DNA of 31,952 bases from JBGTIS01 sp041745535. Lineage in GTDB: Bacteria; Bacteroidota; Bacteroidia; Cytophagales; Cyclobacteriaceae. The notes below the pieces were generated by a model. The model ran no database searches and had not been told where the DNA came from. It saw only the letters and a program-made list of their open reading frames with translations. Location: positions 1 to 31,952 of the forward strand of contig JBGTIS010000298.1 in NCBI GenBank assembly GCA_041745535.1, given 5' to 3'. Below are positions 24,103-31,952 of the stretch, in pieces. Every line of letters begins with the position of its first letter. The first letter of the stretch is position 1. Position numbers and translations under genes: made by a program.

Positions 24103-24757
24103 TCAAAGTATCCCCCTTTTTTGATACAGTTGCTTGAGAAACTCCTTGACTTTGTTTCTGTTAAAATACTCTGGATCAAAAAGTATGTGTTCCTGCCAAT
24201 ACCCTTCTATCTGCACTGACTCAGTAATGTTATTTTTTAGTTTTTGCTCAGTAGAAATAATAGCTCCTAATCGCGCCCATATCTTGATTTGCTGATGAAA
24301 TAGTTTTAATAAAAACTGATCGTATAATTTAGGCCCACCTATTTCTTCTGGGAGACAAGCTCGTTTTCCGGCAAGACAGACCGGATACTGTATAGCAGGA
24401 TCGAAAGGTAATAGCTTTTTCCATCTAATCAGAGGTTTCCACACTTCTGTAAAGTCAATTCATAAGTGAATTTCAAGCGTTGGCCGCGCCATTGAGCAGA
24501 GGATTCAAGTCTTTCAAGCACACTTTCATGGGATGGTCACTGAACATCATGCCCCCAATATGGCTAACACCATAATTTTTGCCGTAGATTTTGAGGCAAT
24601 TCAAATGTGTATCACTCCATCCCATGACATGCTGAACAATGTAATGGAGTTCAGCCATGGTGGTGTCAGCTCGGACAATAAATTTTCTCCAAATCATCGG
24701 AGAGATGCCAACCAGATGAAATTTAAATTGATAGAGCGCTTCGGTTTCAGCAGCCAT
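24103..24757 (-). pseudogene. pRiA4b ORF-3-like protein gene, frameshifted
   Basis: Two leftward frames together make one protein of the plasmid pRiA4b ORF-3 family (also called IS1096 passenger TnpR-like), of unknown function. The first half starts at MAAETEALYQFKFHLVG (ATG at 24755-24757) and has ISPMIWRKFIVRADTTMAELHYIVQ and MGWSDTHLNCLKIYGKNYG, but ends after LKDLNPLLNGAANA near 24473. A third frame holds the bridging RLKFTYE. The second half resumes as DFTEVWKPLIRW and includes YPVCLAGKRACLPEEIGGP and the family's C-terminal DPEYFNRNKVKEFLKQL. At least two frame changes (near 24490 and 24457) separate the pieces; the second looks like a single-base loss in TATGAAT(A)TGAC. A longer start at 24838 is possible. 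Being next to the IS630 copy fits a decaying accessory patch. Confidence 0.75.
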
Positions 24758-24936
24758 ATTGGCAAGTGTGCTTTTAACCAATATAATAAATTTGATATTG
24801 GTGAACAATGACGCAGCCAGTATCTTGTATTGCCCCACGGTTTTTTATGCTCTCCTAGGAGCTAGTTTAAATCATTTGAGCCTATCATCTGTCGGCTTCC
24901 CCTCAATTTTGACCTATAATTCTCTATTCTACTTTT

Positions 24937-26727
24937 TTATTCAGCTACGCATTTTAACTGAATCCAAAAAGTACTTCCTTCACCTTCTTTGGAATGCAGT
25001 CCAATACCACCGCCCATCGCTTCAATAAATTCCTTTGAAATAGCTAACCCAAGCCCTGTACCTTCACTGTTATTATCGGATATACGGGTAAACTTATGGA
25101 ATATCCGTTGCTGGTCGACAACTGCTATGCCCCTTCCTTTGTCAATTACGGCAATTTTTATATATTGATCTTCAGTCTGAGCGGTGATAAGGATGGTGCC
25201 ATGTTCGGGCGAATATCGGATGGCATTGGTTAGAAAATTATTCAGTACCCAGACTGTCTTATGCGGATCTGCAAGGATTTCAGAAAGATCTGGTTCAATG
25301 TCCATTTCAAGTGTCAGGTGTTTATCTTCCAAGAAAGGTAACACCCCTTCTCTGGCTTTTTTTACGATAGACTTTGGAGAAACGTACTCTGTACGGATGT
25401 CGATCAAACCACTTTCTATTTTTGATAGATCGAGGATCTCAGTGATCGTTCTTTTAATTCTGCCAACATTAGCGTCAATGGTCTTTATCAGCTTCTTTTG
25501 TTCCTTGCTGAGTTGACCTACTTTATGATTGCCAATAAGATTGGTGCTTAATTCAATAGCTGCTACAGGTGTCTTAAGTTCATGGGAAAGGGATGCGATG
25601 AATTTTGTTTTGGCTTCGTCTTTTTCAGCAAAGTCTGTGATGTCTGAAAGAATGATCACGTGCCCTATTAATATTTCCCGGCTTTCTCCTGTAGGTTGAG
25701 CCGATACATTAACGATATTTTTTGCAAACAGTCTTTCTTTATTTCCATCAACAATTTTCAGCGGGTGATATTCTTTAGCTTCCCAAGACTCAAAGCTGAT
25801 TATCAGTTCGCTAATCATGGCATTCATTAATTTATTGTGTACAGCTACATCCGGAGCATACCGATGGAGCAGTTGCTCAAGGGGTAAACCTAACAATCTC
25901 AGTGCACGATCATTGGCAAAAATAATTCTTTTAGATTCATCCAGGCCAACAATTGCCTCTGACATCTGATTGATGATTGTTTCAATCAATTTTTTCTCAC
26001 TCAGCAGTTTTGCCAAATTGCTATGTTCGTATTCGTCCAACTTGGCGGCCATATGATTAAAAGAGGCGGCCAATTGTCCGAATTCATCTTTTGCTTTGAT
26101 ATGCAGTTTAGTTCTATAATTGCCTTGAGCGATCTCCTGAATAGCTTTGTTAAATTTGATGATAGGCCGGGAAATATAAACCGGAATACCCACTACGAAT
26201 ACCAAACCAATGATGATACTGGCAATACCGATTAAAGTCATGTATAATACTACTTTATCAGCTGTATCATTGGCACGAGCATTTTTTCGAACAATGGCTT
26301 CCTGGTTTACCGCATATATCTGATCAATTTGTTTGAGTAGCTGAAATATTTCCGTATGCAAGGCTGCTTTATTATCCAGTTGGTTAACCAGTGCCGCGAA
26401 ATCAGAGAGCAACTGATCGGAAAGTTGTTGTTCGCCAGACTCAGTGACATTTTGCAATTGTAATTGTATGTTTTCTTCAAACAATGCGACGGCCTGCTGT
26501 ACCAATGGAATTTGCAAAGAAAGTGAATCCTTTGCCTGGATATACAGAAGGACATCCATTGACTGATCCAGTTTTTCCATATACCCCAGCGTACGGTAAT
26601 TGTCTTCAATAATGGCATGCGAATCATTGGCCAGCCAACGAAGGTAATAGCTCCCTACTCCCCCCAAAAGCAGAATTACTAAAAAGAGAAAAGCAATGGC
26701 TAAGGTGAGTTTTAGTCTCAGTTTCAT
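24937..26727 (-). CDS. HAMP-PAS sensor histidine kinase
   Basis: A 596-residue inner-membrane kinase. TM1 spans residues 8-28 and TM2 about 159-184, enclosing a mostly helical periplasmic region of about 130 residues like the four-helix-bundle sensors. A HAMP linker follows (about 183-235, ISRPIIKFNKAIQEIAQGNYRTKL, EFGQLAASFNHMAAKLDEYE), then a PAS domain (about 250-365, MSEAIVGLDESKRIIFANDRALRLLGL). HisKA has SLSHELKTPVAAIEL with His382; the ATPase part has FLTNAIRYSPE, DKGRGI and GTGLGLAISKEF. All catalytic boxes are intact. It lies last in a leftward set with two small genes and a sigma-54 response regulator, its probable partner. The divergent trkH-trkA pair suggests osmotic or K+ signals, which is inference. 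The 50-residue gene ends 4 bases before this ATG. Confidence 0.92.
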   Translation of the reverse strand: MKLRLKLTLAIAFLFLVILLLGGVGSYYLRWLANDSHAIIEDNYRTLGYMEKLDQSMDVLLYIQAKDSLSLQIPLVQQAVALFEENIQLQLQNVTESGEQQLSDQLLSDFAALVNQLDNKAALHTEIFQLLKQIDQIYAVNQEAIVRKNARANDTADKVVLYMTLIGIASIIIGLVFVVGIPVYISRPIIKFNKAIQEIAQGNYRTKLHIKAKDEFGQLAASFNHMAAKLDEYEHSNLAKLLSEKKLIETIINQMSEAIVGLDESKRIIFANDRALRLLGLPLEQLLHRYAPDVAVHNKLMNAMISELIISFESWEAKEYHPLKIVDGNKERLFAKNIVNVSAQPTGESREILIGHVIILSDITDFAEKDEAKTKFIASLSHELKTPVAAIELSTNLIGNHKVGQLSKEQKKLIKTIDANVGRIKRTITEILDLSKIESGLIDIRTEYVSPKSIVKKAREGVLPFLEDKHLTLEMDIEPDLSEILADPHKTVWVLNNFLTNAIRYSPEHGTILITAQTEDQYIKIAVIDKGRGIAVVDQQRIFHKFTRISDNNSEGTGLGLAISKEFIEAMGGGIGLHSKEGEGSTFWIQLKCVAE

Positions 26728-26731
26728 GGAA

Positions 26732-26884
26732 TTAAATAATTTTCAGATCAATTAAAATGATTAATACCAGGATAAGGATAACAAAAAATATTATAGGCCA
26801 CTTCAAATATCCTATATCCTTGTACCAGTCATCTACTGACTTATAATGTTTCTTTTCTTTTGAATCAGATTGATTTTCCTCCAT
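26732..26884 (-). CDS. Small single-pass membrane protein (50 residues)
   Basis: A short frame starting at ATG 26884 with AAAAGGA as ribosome binding site about 5 bases upstream. The product begins MEENQSDSKEKKHYKSVDDW, then YKDIGYLKWP, and ends in one hydrophobic helix of about 18 residues (IIFFVILILVLIILIDLK). The topology predicted is cytoplasmic N-terminus with a C-terminal anchor. It stops 4 bases before the histidine kinase start, which implies cotranslation. No family is recognised; a small regulatory subunit of the kinase or of a transporter is one guess, supported by position only. Confidence 0.65.
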   Translation of the reverse strand: MEENQSDSKEKKHYKSVDDWYKDIGYLKWPIIFFVILILVLIILIDLKII

Positions 26885-26911
26885 ATTATTCCTTTTAGAT
26901 ATTATTAAATT

Positions 26912-27271
26912 TTAAAACCTGAACATTTCTTTATATCGCTCCTTCATCGCCGGTGGCATCTGATCAAGGACCCATGGATGTTTTGTAAGGTTCACTTGCG
27001 CTTGCAAGCAATAAAAGTAAATTTTCTCGAATTTTATTACAGCTGAGGAATTGGCTTCTGTATGAATGTACTCTGCCACAAGAAAAGCTTCTTTTACTTT
27101 ATCTTTAGGGGTTTCTTTTTCCCTTCTTATTTCTACTTCTTTGATTAATTTAACAGTGTACATTGCAAAAAAAGTGGCTTGAACGGCCAGATATTCGTTT
27201 GGGTCCTCTAAGTCAGGTTTTAAGGCAATCTCTGTAGAATCCAACAAGCCTAATATCATATTCATATCCAT
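26912..27271 (-). CDS. Hypothetical small cytoplasmic protein
   Basis: A 119-residue, helix-rich soluble protein I do not recognise. It starts MDMNMILGLLDSTEIALKPD and holds YLAVQATFFAMYTVKLIKEVEIRREKE and a conserved-looking end (HPWVLDQMPPAMKERYKEMFRF). There is no signal peptide or membrane helix. It lies between the response regulator gene (220-base gap) and the 50-residue membrane protein gene (27-base gap), all leftward, so it is probably the first gene of the kinase transcript. Confidence 0.65.
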   Translation of the reverse strand: MDMNMILGLLDSTEIALKPDLEDPNEYLAVQATFFAMYTVKLIKEVEIRREKETPKDKVKEAFLVAEYIHTEANSSAVIKFEKIYFYCLQAQVNLTKHPWVLDQMPPAMKERYKEMFRF

Positions 27272-27491
27272 TATTTTACTTTTTCAAATACCTATGGAAT
27301 CCGATCAAGGCAAAGAATTCCATTTATTGCACTAGACAAGAGCCAAGCTTTATACCAAGCCGAAAAACATGTTAATATTTGGTTATTAAAAGCCTGAAAT
27401 GCAGCTAATTACAGTAAAAAACGTAAATGTAGATATATAATTAACTCTTCCATTTTGGAAGGTTTTTTCCATAATGGGTGGGTATTAGAAG
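27272..27491. promoter_or_regulatory. Leader of the small-gene/kinase unit with hairpin
   Basis: A 220-base gap after the response regulator stop. CTTCCATTTTGGAAG (27447-27461) is a six-base-pair hairpin with a T-run on the plus-strand side; on the leftward side it lacks one, so it is not a good terminator for the regulator gene. No sigma-54 GG-N10-GC element was found by eye. Confidence 0.35.
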
Positions 27492-28832
27492 TTATTCCAG
27501 ATCGTATTCTAGGATTTTTCTATAAAGGGTAGTAAGGCCAATTCCTAATAACTCAGCGGTTTTAGTTTTATTGCCTTGGGTATAATGTAACACGTTCAGG
27601 ATATGTGACTTTTCCACATCCTGTAATTTGAAAACTCCTGCCGAAACACCCTGCACACCCGTATATTGGAAATTGAAAGGTAATAAGTCTTTGGTAAGCT
27701 GTTCATTTTCACACAAAATAACGGCGCGTTCTATGACATTGCGTAGTTCACGGATATTGCCTTTCCAAAAGTGCACTTGCAAAGCTTGTAAAAAATCTTG
27801 GTGGATGCTTTTGATTTTTTTCTGCATTCTAATGGAGAATTGCCGCATAAAATGTTCGGCGAGCAAGGGAATGTCTTTCCTCCGTTCATCCAAGCCAGGG
27901 AGGCGAATGGTAAAAGAGGAAATGCGATAGAATAAATCTTCCCGGAAATTTCCTTGCAGGATTTCGTGCTCCAAGTTGTGGTTGGTAGCAGCGATGATGC
28001 GTACATTTACTGTGGTTTCTTTGGTTTCTCCTACTTTTATGAAAGTCCCACTTTCCAGCACCCGCAATAATTTGGCTTGTAACCCCGGATGCAATTCACC
28101 GATCTCATCCAGGAAAAGCGTGCCTTCATGGGCCTCTTCTATCAGTCCTTTTTTGTCCCTGCTGGCTCCTGTAAAAGCCCCCGCTTTATGGCCAAACATT
28201 TCACTTTCCAGCAAATCTTTTCCAAAAGCACTGCAATTCAGCGCCACAAATGATTCGTTTTTACGAGGGCTTTCGGCATGAATGGCATGGGCGAATACTT
28301 CTTTTCCAGTGCCGGTAGCACCTGTCAAAAGCACGGTAGTAGCTGAGGAAGCTACTTTTCTGGATAGTTCCATAGCTTCCCTGATGAGATTGGATTTCCC
28401 AATGATATTTTCAAAACCATATTGTTTGGAAACCTTTTCTTCCAGGTGCCGGATGCGAAACTGCAACCGGGCTTTTTCGGCTGCCTTGGCTACCATGGGG
28501 ATAATTTTTGGGTTGTCATCCCCTTTCACCAAGTAGTCAAAGGCCCCCTTTTTCATGGCCTTTACCCCATCCTGGATGCTGCCAAAGGCAGTAAGACAAA
28601 TAATTTCCGTTGCAGGGGATATTTTCTTTAATTCTTCTGTGAGTGCAATGCCATTGATATCTGGCAGTTTGATATCTGTAAGTACTACCTGTATTTTATG
28701 GGCCTCAAGTATTTTTCTACCGTATTTTCCATTGGTGGCCTTATATACATGATAATCCTCCAGTTCCAGCGTTCTGGCCAATAATTCCAAGATGTCTTTC
28801 TCATCATCTATGATCAACAGACTGTATTCCAT
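27492..28832 (-). CDS. NtrC-family sigma-54-dependent response regulator
   Basis: A 446-residue activator of three domains. The receiver (1-120) has IDDEKD at the acidic pocket, phosphoacceptor Asp53 in VVLTDIKLPD, Thr81 in LTAFG, and the switch Lys in LVKGDDNPKI; the usual Pro after that Lys is Gly, with an Asp-Asp insert. The AAA+ domain (about 142-370) has Walker A GATGTGKE (171-178), the sigma-54-contacting GAFTGA (218-223), Walker B GTLFLDEIGEL and the arginine-finger region FREDLFYRISSF. The Fis-type HTH at the end (GNKTKTAELLGIGLTTLYRKI) binds DNA. It should activate sigma-54 promoters when phosphorylated, probably by the downstream HAMP-PAS kinase. It is divergent from trkH. Confidence 0.93.
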   Translation of the reverse strand: MEYSLLIIDDEKDILELLARTLELEDYHVYKATNGKYGRKILEAHKIQVVLTDIKLPDINGIALTEELKKISPATEIICLTAFGSIQDGVKAMKKGAFDYLVKGDDNPKIIPMVAKAAEKARLQFRIRHLEEKVSKQYGFENIIGKSNLIREAMELSRKVASSATTVLLTGATGTGKEVFAHAIHAESPRKNESFVALNCSAFGKDLLESEMFGHKAGAFTGASRDKKGLIEEAHEGTLFLDEIGELHPGLQAKLLRVLESGTFIKVGETKETTVNVRIIAATNHNLEHEILQGNFREDLFYRISSFTIRLPGLDERRKDIPLLAEHFMRQFSIRMQKKIKSIHQDFLQALQVHFWKGNIRELRNVIERAVILCENEQLTKDLLPFNFQYTGVQGVSAGVFKLQDVEKSHILNVLHYTQGNKTKTAELLGIGLTTLYRKILEYDLE

Positions 28833-28843
28833 GCTATAAAGTT

Positions 28844-28875
28844 AACAATTAGCTCATACTAAAATTCAGTACAAA
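28844..28875 (-). promoter_or_regulatory. Putative promoter of the response regulator gene
   Basis: Read leftward, TTTG (28872-28875) and TAATTGTT (28844-28851) are 20 bases apart, about the Bacteroidota -33/-7 spacing, with the -7 only partly matching. The leader would be about 8-12 bases. Confidence 0.3.
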
Positions 28876-28923
28876 GTTAAAGAGGACACGATAAAAATTT
28901 GGTAGGCAACTTACCTGAATGTT

Positions 28924-28954
28924 CTTGGTTAATAGGAGTGGATTATTAAATTTG
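28924..28954 (+). promoter_or_regulatory. trkH promoter, giving a leaderless or near-leaderless mRNA
   Basis: CTTG at 28924-28927 and an exact TAnnTTTG (TAAATTTG) at 28947-28954 are 19 bases apart, the usual Bacteroidota arrangement. The trkH ATG is only 4 bases after the -7 element. A stop codon (TAA at 28947-28949) lies in frame just upstream, so no earlier start is possible, and no ribosome binding site is visible. Confidence 0.6.
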
Positions 28955-28958
28955 CTCC

Positions 28959-30776
28959 ATGAAATTTGATTTTAGAAACATCCGCCTTTCTGATAGAAAT
29001 TTAAAAGCAATACAAAAAGTTTTACAGGGCATTGATATTTTTCTAATCATTTCAAGTCTTATTGGAGTTTTTACCGTCCTGTATGATACAGGATTCGAGC
29101 GAGATCTCATTTTAAAAATCAAACTACAAACTTTTTACTCCTTTTGCCTGCTCACATTTTTTATCGCTATTTTTATAAAACTATTACTACAGTTCAATAA
29201 AGAAATTAAACGCAGCAGACTTATTTCAGAGTACATTTTGTTTTTGGTGTTGTTGCTGATGGTCGTTATCAGGTTTACTCCAATAGAGTATTTTATTGGC
29301 AATTCCTTTCTTTCCATTCTGAATGAACATTTCTTTATCAATCTGGTATTCCTGGTCATCTTTATCATTGAAATTTCAAAACATAGCGTTGACTTGTTTC
29401 AATTCAATGTAAACCCGCCCATATTGTTTGTGTTAAGTTTTCTTTTACTCATTCTCATGGGTACCGGATTGCTCCTTTTACCTCATGCTACCGTAGAGGG
29501 TATTAGCGTTGTGGATGCACTTTTTACTTCTACCAGTGCAGTATGTGTAACAGGTTTAATTGTCGTGGATACAGCCACCTATTTTACCGATTTCGGAAAA
29601 ACTATCATTCTGATATTATTTCAGGTGGGCGGGTTAGGATTCATGACATTTTCCAGCTTTTTTGGTTTCTTTTTTAAAGGCAGCTCTTCCTTACAGAATC
29701 AGTTATTTCTGAGAGATTATATCAATGAGGAGAAAATTGGTGAGATATCAAAAACGCTTGCCCGCATAATTGTGTTCACTTTTGTGGTAGAGTTGTTGGG
29801 TGCAGTCATTATTTTTTTCTCTTTGGGTTCGTTTTTATTCAACAATACTTCAGAGAAAATTCGCTTTGCCGTTTTTCACGCCATTTCTGCCTTTTGTAAT
29901 GCCGGATTCTCTACCTTATCCAATGGACTTTTTGAAGAAGGCATCCGGGATAACTATAATGTGCATCTCATTATTGCTGTCATCATTATAATTGGCGGGA
30001 TTGGTTTTCCTGTCATCATCAATTTTTATAACTACTTTAAGAGTGTTTTTGTCAGAGCATCCCGTCATTTTATTGTAAGGGAAGAATACCGACATTCCGT
30101 AAGAGTTTTCAGTGCGAATACCAAAATCGTGATAAGTACCACAATGGTTCTACTTTTGATTGGATGCCTCACCTTTTTTTCCTTTGAATATAATCATGCC
30201 CTGAAAGGTTTATCATGGTATGGTAAAATGGCAACTACTATTTTTGGGGCTGTTACGCCAAGAACGGCAGGGTTCAACACAGTAGACATGACTGCCCTTA
30301 CTTTGCCTACGGTGCTGATTTATCTCATCCTAATGTGGATTGGGGCTTCTCCCGGGTCAACAGGAGGAGGACTGAAAACAACTACTTTTGCTGTGGCAGT
30401 TTTAAATGCCCTCAGTATAGCGAAAGGGAAAGATAGGGTTGAAGCTTTTCAACGGGAAATTACCAATGAATCGGTAAGAAAAGCTTTTGCCGTGATTCTG
30501 TTATCCTTCCTTGTCATTGGACTTGCTGTATTCCTTGTTATGTTTTTTGATCCTGATAAAAAATTAGTGGAGGTTGCTTTTGAGTGTTTCTCGGCCTTTA
30601 GTACGGTGGGTTTGAGTTTGGGAATCACCGGAAGTTTGACAATGGGTAGCAAAATTGTAATCAGCATTACCATGTTTTTAGGCAGGGTTGGTATTCTGAC
30701 CCTATTGATTGCTTTTTTTCAAAAAGTTAAATCGTTGAATTATCGCTATCCGGATGAAAGTGTATTTATTAGCTGA
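28959..30776 (+). CDS. trkH: TrkH/KtrB-family potassium uptake channel subunit
   Basis: A 605-residue integral membrane protein. Four extra hydrophobic helices lie in the first ~150 residues ahead of the core, which consists of four M1-P-M2 repeats. The pore loops are visible as SAVCVTGLIVVDT, SAFCNAGFSTLS, TPRTAGFNTVD and SAFSTVGLSLG, each with the Gly that lines the K+ filter. A GASPGSTGGGLKTTTF segment in the third M2 matches the intramembrane gating loop. Charged Lys/Arg residues follow in later helices. The RCK subunit gene is next (57-base gap), so the pair should form a Ktr-type K+ (perhaps Na+-coupled) importer. The start is fixed by an in-frame stop 10 bases upstream. The extra N-terminal helices make it longer than typical KtrB (about 450). 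Confidence 0.93.
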   Translation: MKFDFRNIRLSDRNLKAIQKVLQGIDIFLIISSLIGVFTVLYDTGFERDLILKIKLQTFYSFCLLTFFIAIFIKLLLQFNKEIKRSRLISEYILFLVLLLMVVIRFTPIEYFIGNSFLSILNEHFFINLVFLVIFIIEISKHSVDLFQFNVNPPILFVLSFLLLILMGTGLLLLPHATVEGISVVDALFTSTSAVCVTGLIVVDTATYFTDFGKTIILILFQVGGLGFMTFSSFFGFFFKGSSSLQNQLFLRDYINEEKIGEISKTLARIIVFTFVVELLGAVIIFFSLGSFLFNNTSEKIRFAVFHAISAFCNAGFSTLSNGLFEEGIRDNYNVHLIIAVIIIIGGIGFPVIINFYNYFKSVFVRASRHFIVREEYRHSVRVFSANTKIVISTTMVLLLIGCLTFFSFEYNHALKGLSWYGKMATTIFGAVTPRTAGFNTVDMTALTLPTVLIYLILMWIGASPGSTGGGLKTTTFAVAVLNALSIAKGKDRVEAFQREITNESVRKAFAVILLSFLVIGLAVFLVMFFDPDKKLVEVAFECFSAFSTVGLSLGITGSLTMGSKIVISITMFLGRVGILTLLIAFFQKVKSLNYRYPDESVFIS

Positions 30777-30833
30777 TGGTTATTTTTAGCTTTTAAATTT
30801 ATAATTAGATTTTTAAAATTAAACCTTTATCGT

Positions 30834-31523
30834 ATGAAGTACATTATTGTGGGTATGGGAAATTTTGGAGCCTATTTATCCATTCGGCTTACTGAAATGG
30901 GCCATGAAGTGATTGGCGTAGATTCCCAAATGGGAAAAATTGATTTAATAAAAGAAAAAATCACCCATGCCGTTAATCTAGACGCGACTGACTTATCTGC
31001 TGTTAAAACATTACCCATTAAGGATGTAGACGTAGTGATTGTAGGGATTGGTGAAGATTTTGGCGCTTCTATTATGGCTACAGCCATTTTCAAACAGTTG
31101 AAGGTTAAGCGCCTGATCAGCCGCGCTATCTCTCCATTGCATGAAACAGTACTTCAGGCGATTGGTGTGGAAGAGATCATACACCCGGAAGAGGAAACCG
31201 CGGAAAGATTATCTAAAAGATTGGAGATGAAAGGGATTATAGATTCATTAAGCCTTTCGGAAAACTTTAATATCGTTGAAGCAGAAGCACCTGATAGATA
31301 TGTAGGAAGAACCATTGAAGAAATAGATTTAAGGGGTAATTTCAATATTAATATCCTAACAATTCTCAGGTTTGAAGAAAAGCAGAATATTTTTGGGGTC
31401 TCTCAGCAAAGAAAAAGAGCGCAAGGTGTGGTTTCCCCACACACAAGAATCAATAAAGGTGATATTCTGGTATTGTTCGGAGACATCAAAGATATTCAAG
31501 AGATGATGAACCTGACTAAATAG
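30834..31523 (+). CDS. trkA: TrkA/KtrA-family RCK regulator of K+ uptake
   Basis: A 229-residue cytoplasmic gating subunit with one RCK unit. The N-terminal Rossmann part has the nucleotide-binding GMGNFG (residues 7-12) and an acidic residue at the end of strand two (VIGVD), then LDATD and DVVIVGIGEDFGAS. The C-terminal RCK_C part (about 140-225) starts near SENFNIVEAEAP and ends INKGDILVLFGD. One RCK copy makes it KtrA-like; E. coli TrkA has two. Ring assembly under the channel with ATP/ADP or NAD(H) control is known for the family. It is cotranscribed with trkH. The name trkA is at family level. Confidence 0.93.
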   Translation: MKYIIVGMGNFGAYLSIRLTEMGHEVIGVDSQMGKIDLIKEKITHAVNLDATDLSAVKTLPIKDVDVVIVGIGEDFGASIMATAIFKQLKVKRLISRAISPLHETVLQAIGVEEIIHPEEETAERLSKRLEMKGIIDSLSLSENFNIVEAEAPDRYVGRTIEEIDLRGNFNINILTILRFEEKQNIFGVSQQRKRAQGVVSPHTRINKGDILVLFGDIKDIQEMMNLTK

Positions 31524-31833
31524 TTGTTTGAAATTCTAACTGAAGGCTTATAGCAATGTTATTAAGCTGACTATCAGTAGAGGTTCCTTTCTAATGAAAA
31601 AGCCATTTACTAAACCACTCTGTACTTACAGTGCAGAGGTTTCTTTTCATCAGGACTGAAAGTCCTTCTCTAATATAAAATCGCTACTATCGCTCTCATC
31701 TTTTCTATGGTGTTCAAGGTACTCTAGGTAACTCCCATATTCATGTTTTTTCTCACGTTAAGAGAAAAGAGGATGAAAAATTGACAGAATCAGTGTGCGA
31801 AAACGGATAAATAAGGATCGTGTAAAAAATAAC
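31524..31833. other. Intergenic stretch with two short hairpins
   Basis: No gene is supported. AGGACT (31652-31657) pairs with AGTCCT (31661-31666) around GAA, followed by a pyrimidine-rich TCTC. TTTTCTC (31748-31754) pairs with GAGAAAA (31762-31768) around a seven-base loop. Either may be the end of the trkH-trkA transcript, though neither has a textbook T-run. Confidence 0.35.
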
Positions 31834-31952
31834 TTATAATGGTTTGTAAAATACCATATAATTCCAAAGTGGCAACAGATGCCCAAAGATGATATAATTC
31901 TCAATGTTATGTTTGAACTCTTGTTGGTACTTACGCTTGATATTATAGTGTT
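31834..31952 (-). CDS. Possible C-terminal end of a leftward gene cut by the window edge
   Basis: A leftward frame is open from the window edge to a TAA at 31834-31836. It reads HYNIKRKYQQEFKHNIEN and then YIIFGHLLPLWNYMVFYKPL. The composition looks protein-like (aromatic and charged residues mixed), but only 38 codons are visible and no family is recognised. It could be the end of a transposase or of nothing real. Confidence 0.25.
   Translation of the reverse strand, partial: HYNIKRKYQQEFKHNIENYIIFGHLLPLWNYMVFYKPL

Overview
The window reads as a chromosomal segment of a Bacteroidota bacterium, most likely a Cytophagales-type organism. The basis is a moderate-to-low GC content, promoter-like TAnnTTTG elements, family types largely confined to that phylum (DUF4834, the HU-like/DUF4469 DNA-binding protein, 7TM-DISM histidine kinase) and a carbamoyl-phosphate synthase large chain without the C-terminal allosteric domain. 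No rRNA, tRNA or CRISPR array was seen.

Left part (1-10141): a TPR lipoprotein, a 7TM-DISM sensor histidine kinase, a convergent amidohydrolase whose stop overlaps that of the kinase, DNA-3-methyladenine glycosylase I (tag), carB, a DUF4834 membrane protein and an unrecognised AT-rich gene closed by a strong terminator. This is mostly ordinary housekeeping material. An IS200/RAYT-like Y1 transposase (10261-10689) follows, bracketed by two nested pairs of inverted hairpins.

Centre (11065-22662): the most interesting block. A leftward XRE repressor with a degenerate S24 (LexA/CI-like) domain is divergent from a rightward gene train: YjfI/DUF2170 protein, PspA/IM30 (ESCRT-III-superfamily) protein, YqiJ-like membrane OB-fold protein, long YqiK-like flotillin, DUF3784 plus bacterial-PH membrane protein, and a 1646-residue DUF3686 'DNA repair' AAA+ ATPase. 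After it come a decayed copy of the ATPase C-terminus and an HU-like DNA-binding protein with a shortened DUF4469 domain. Taken together they suggest a regulated inner-membrane stress or remodelling system in which a PspA coat and a flotillin scaffold are served by a large AAA+ motor. The parts are known families; the ATPase partnership, the PH protein and the peptidase-dead regulator are the less described aspects.

Right part (22663-31952): a decayed or frameshift-expressed IS630 element with terminal inverted repeats, a frameshifted pRiA4b ORF-3-like pseudogene, then a signalling and potassium locus. The latter has a leftward NtrC-type sigma-54 response regulator, two small uncharacterised proteins (one of 50 residues) and a HAMP/PAS histidine kinase, divergent from rightward trkH and trkA (Ktr-type K+ uptake channel and its RCK gate). 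The last ~430 bases hold short hairpins and perhaps the end of a leftward gene cut by the window edge.
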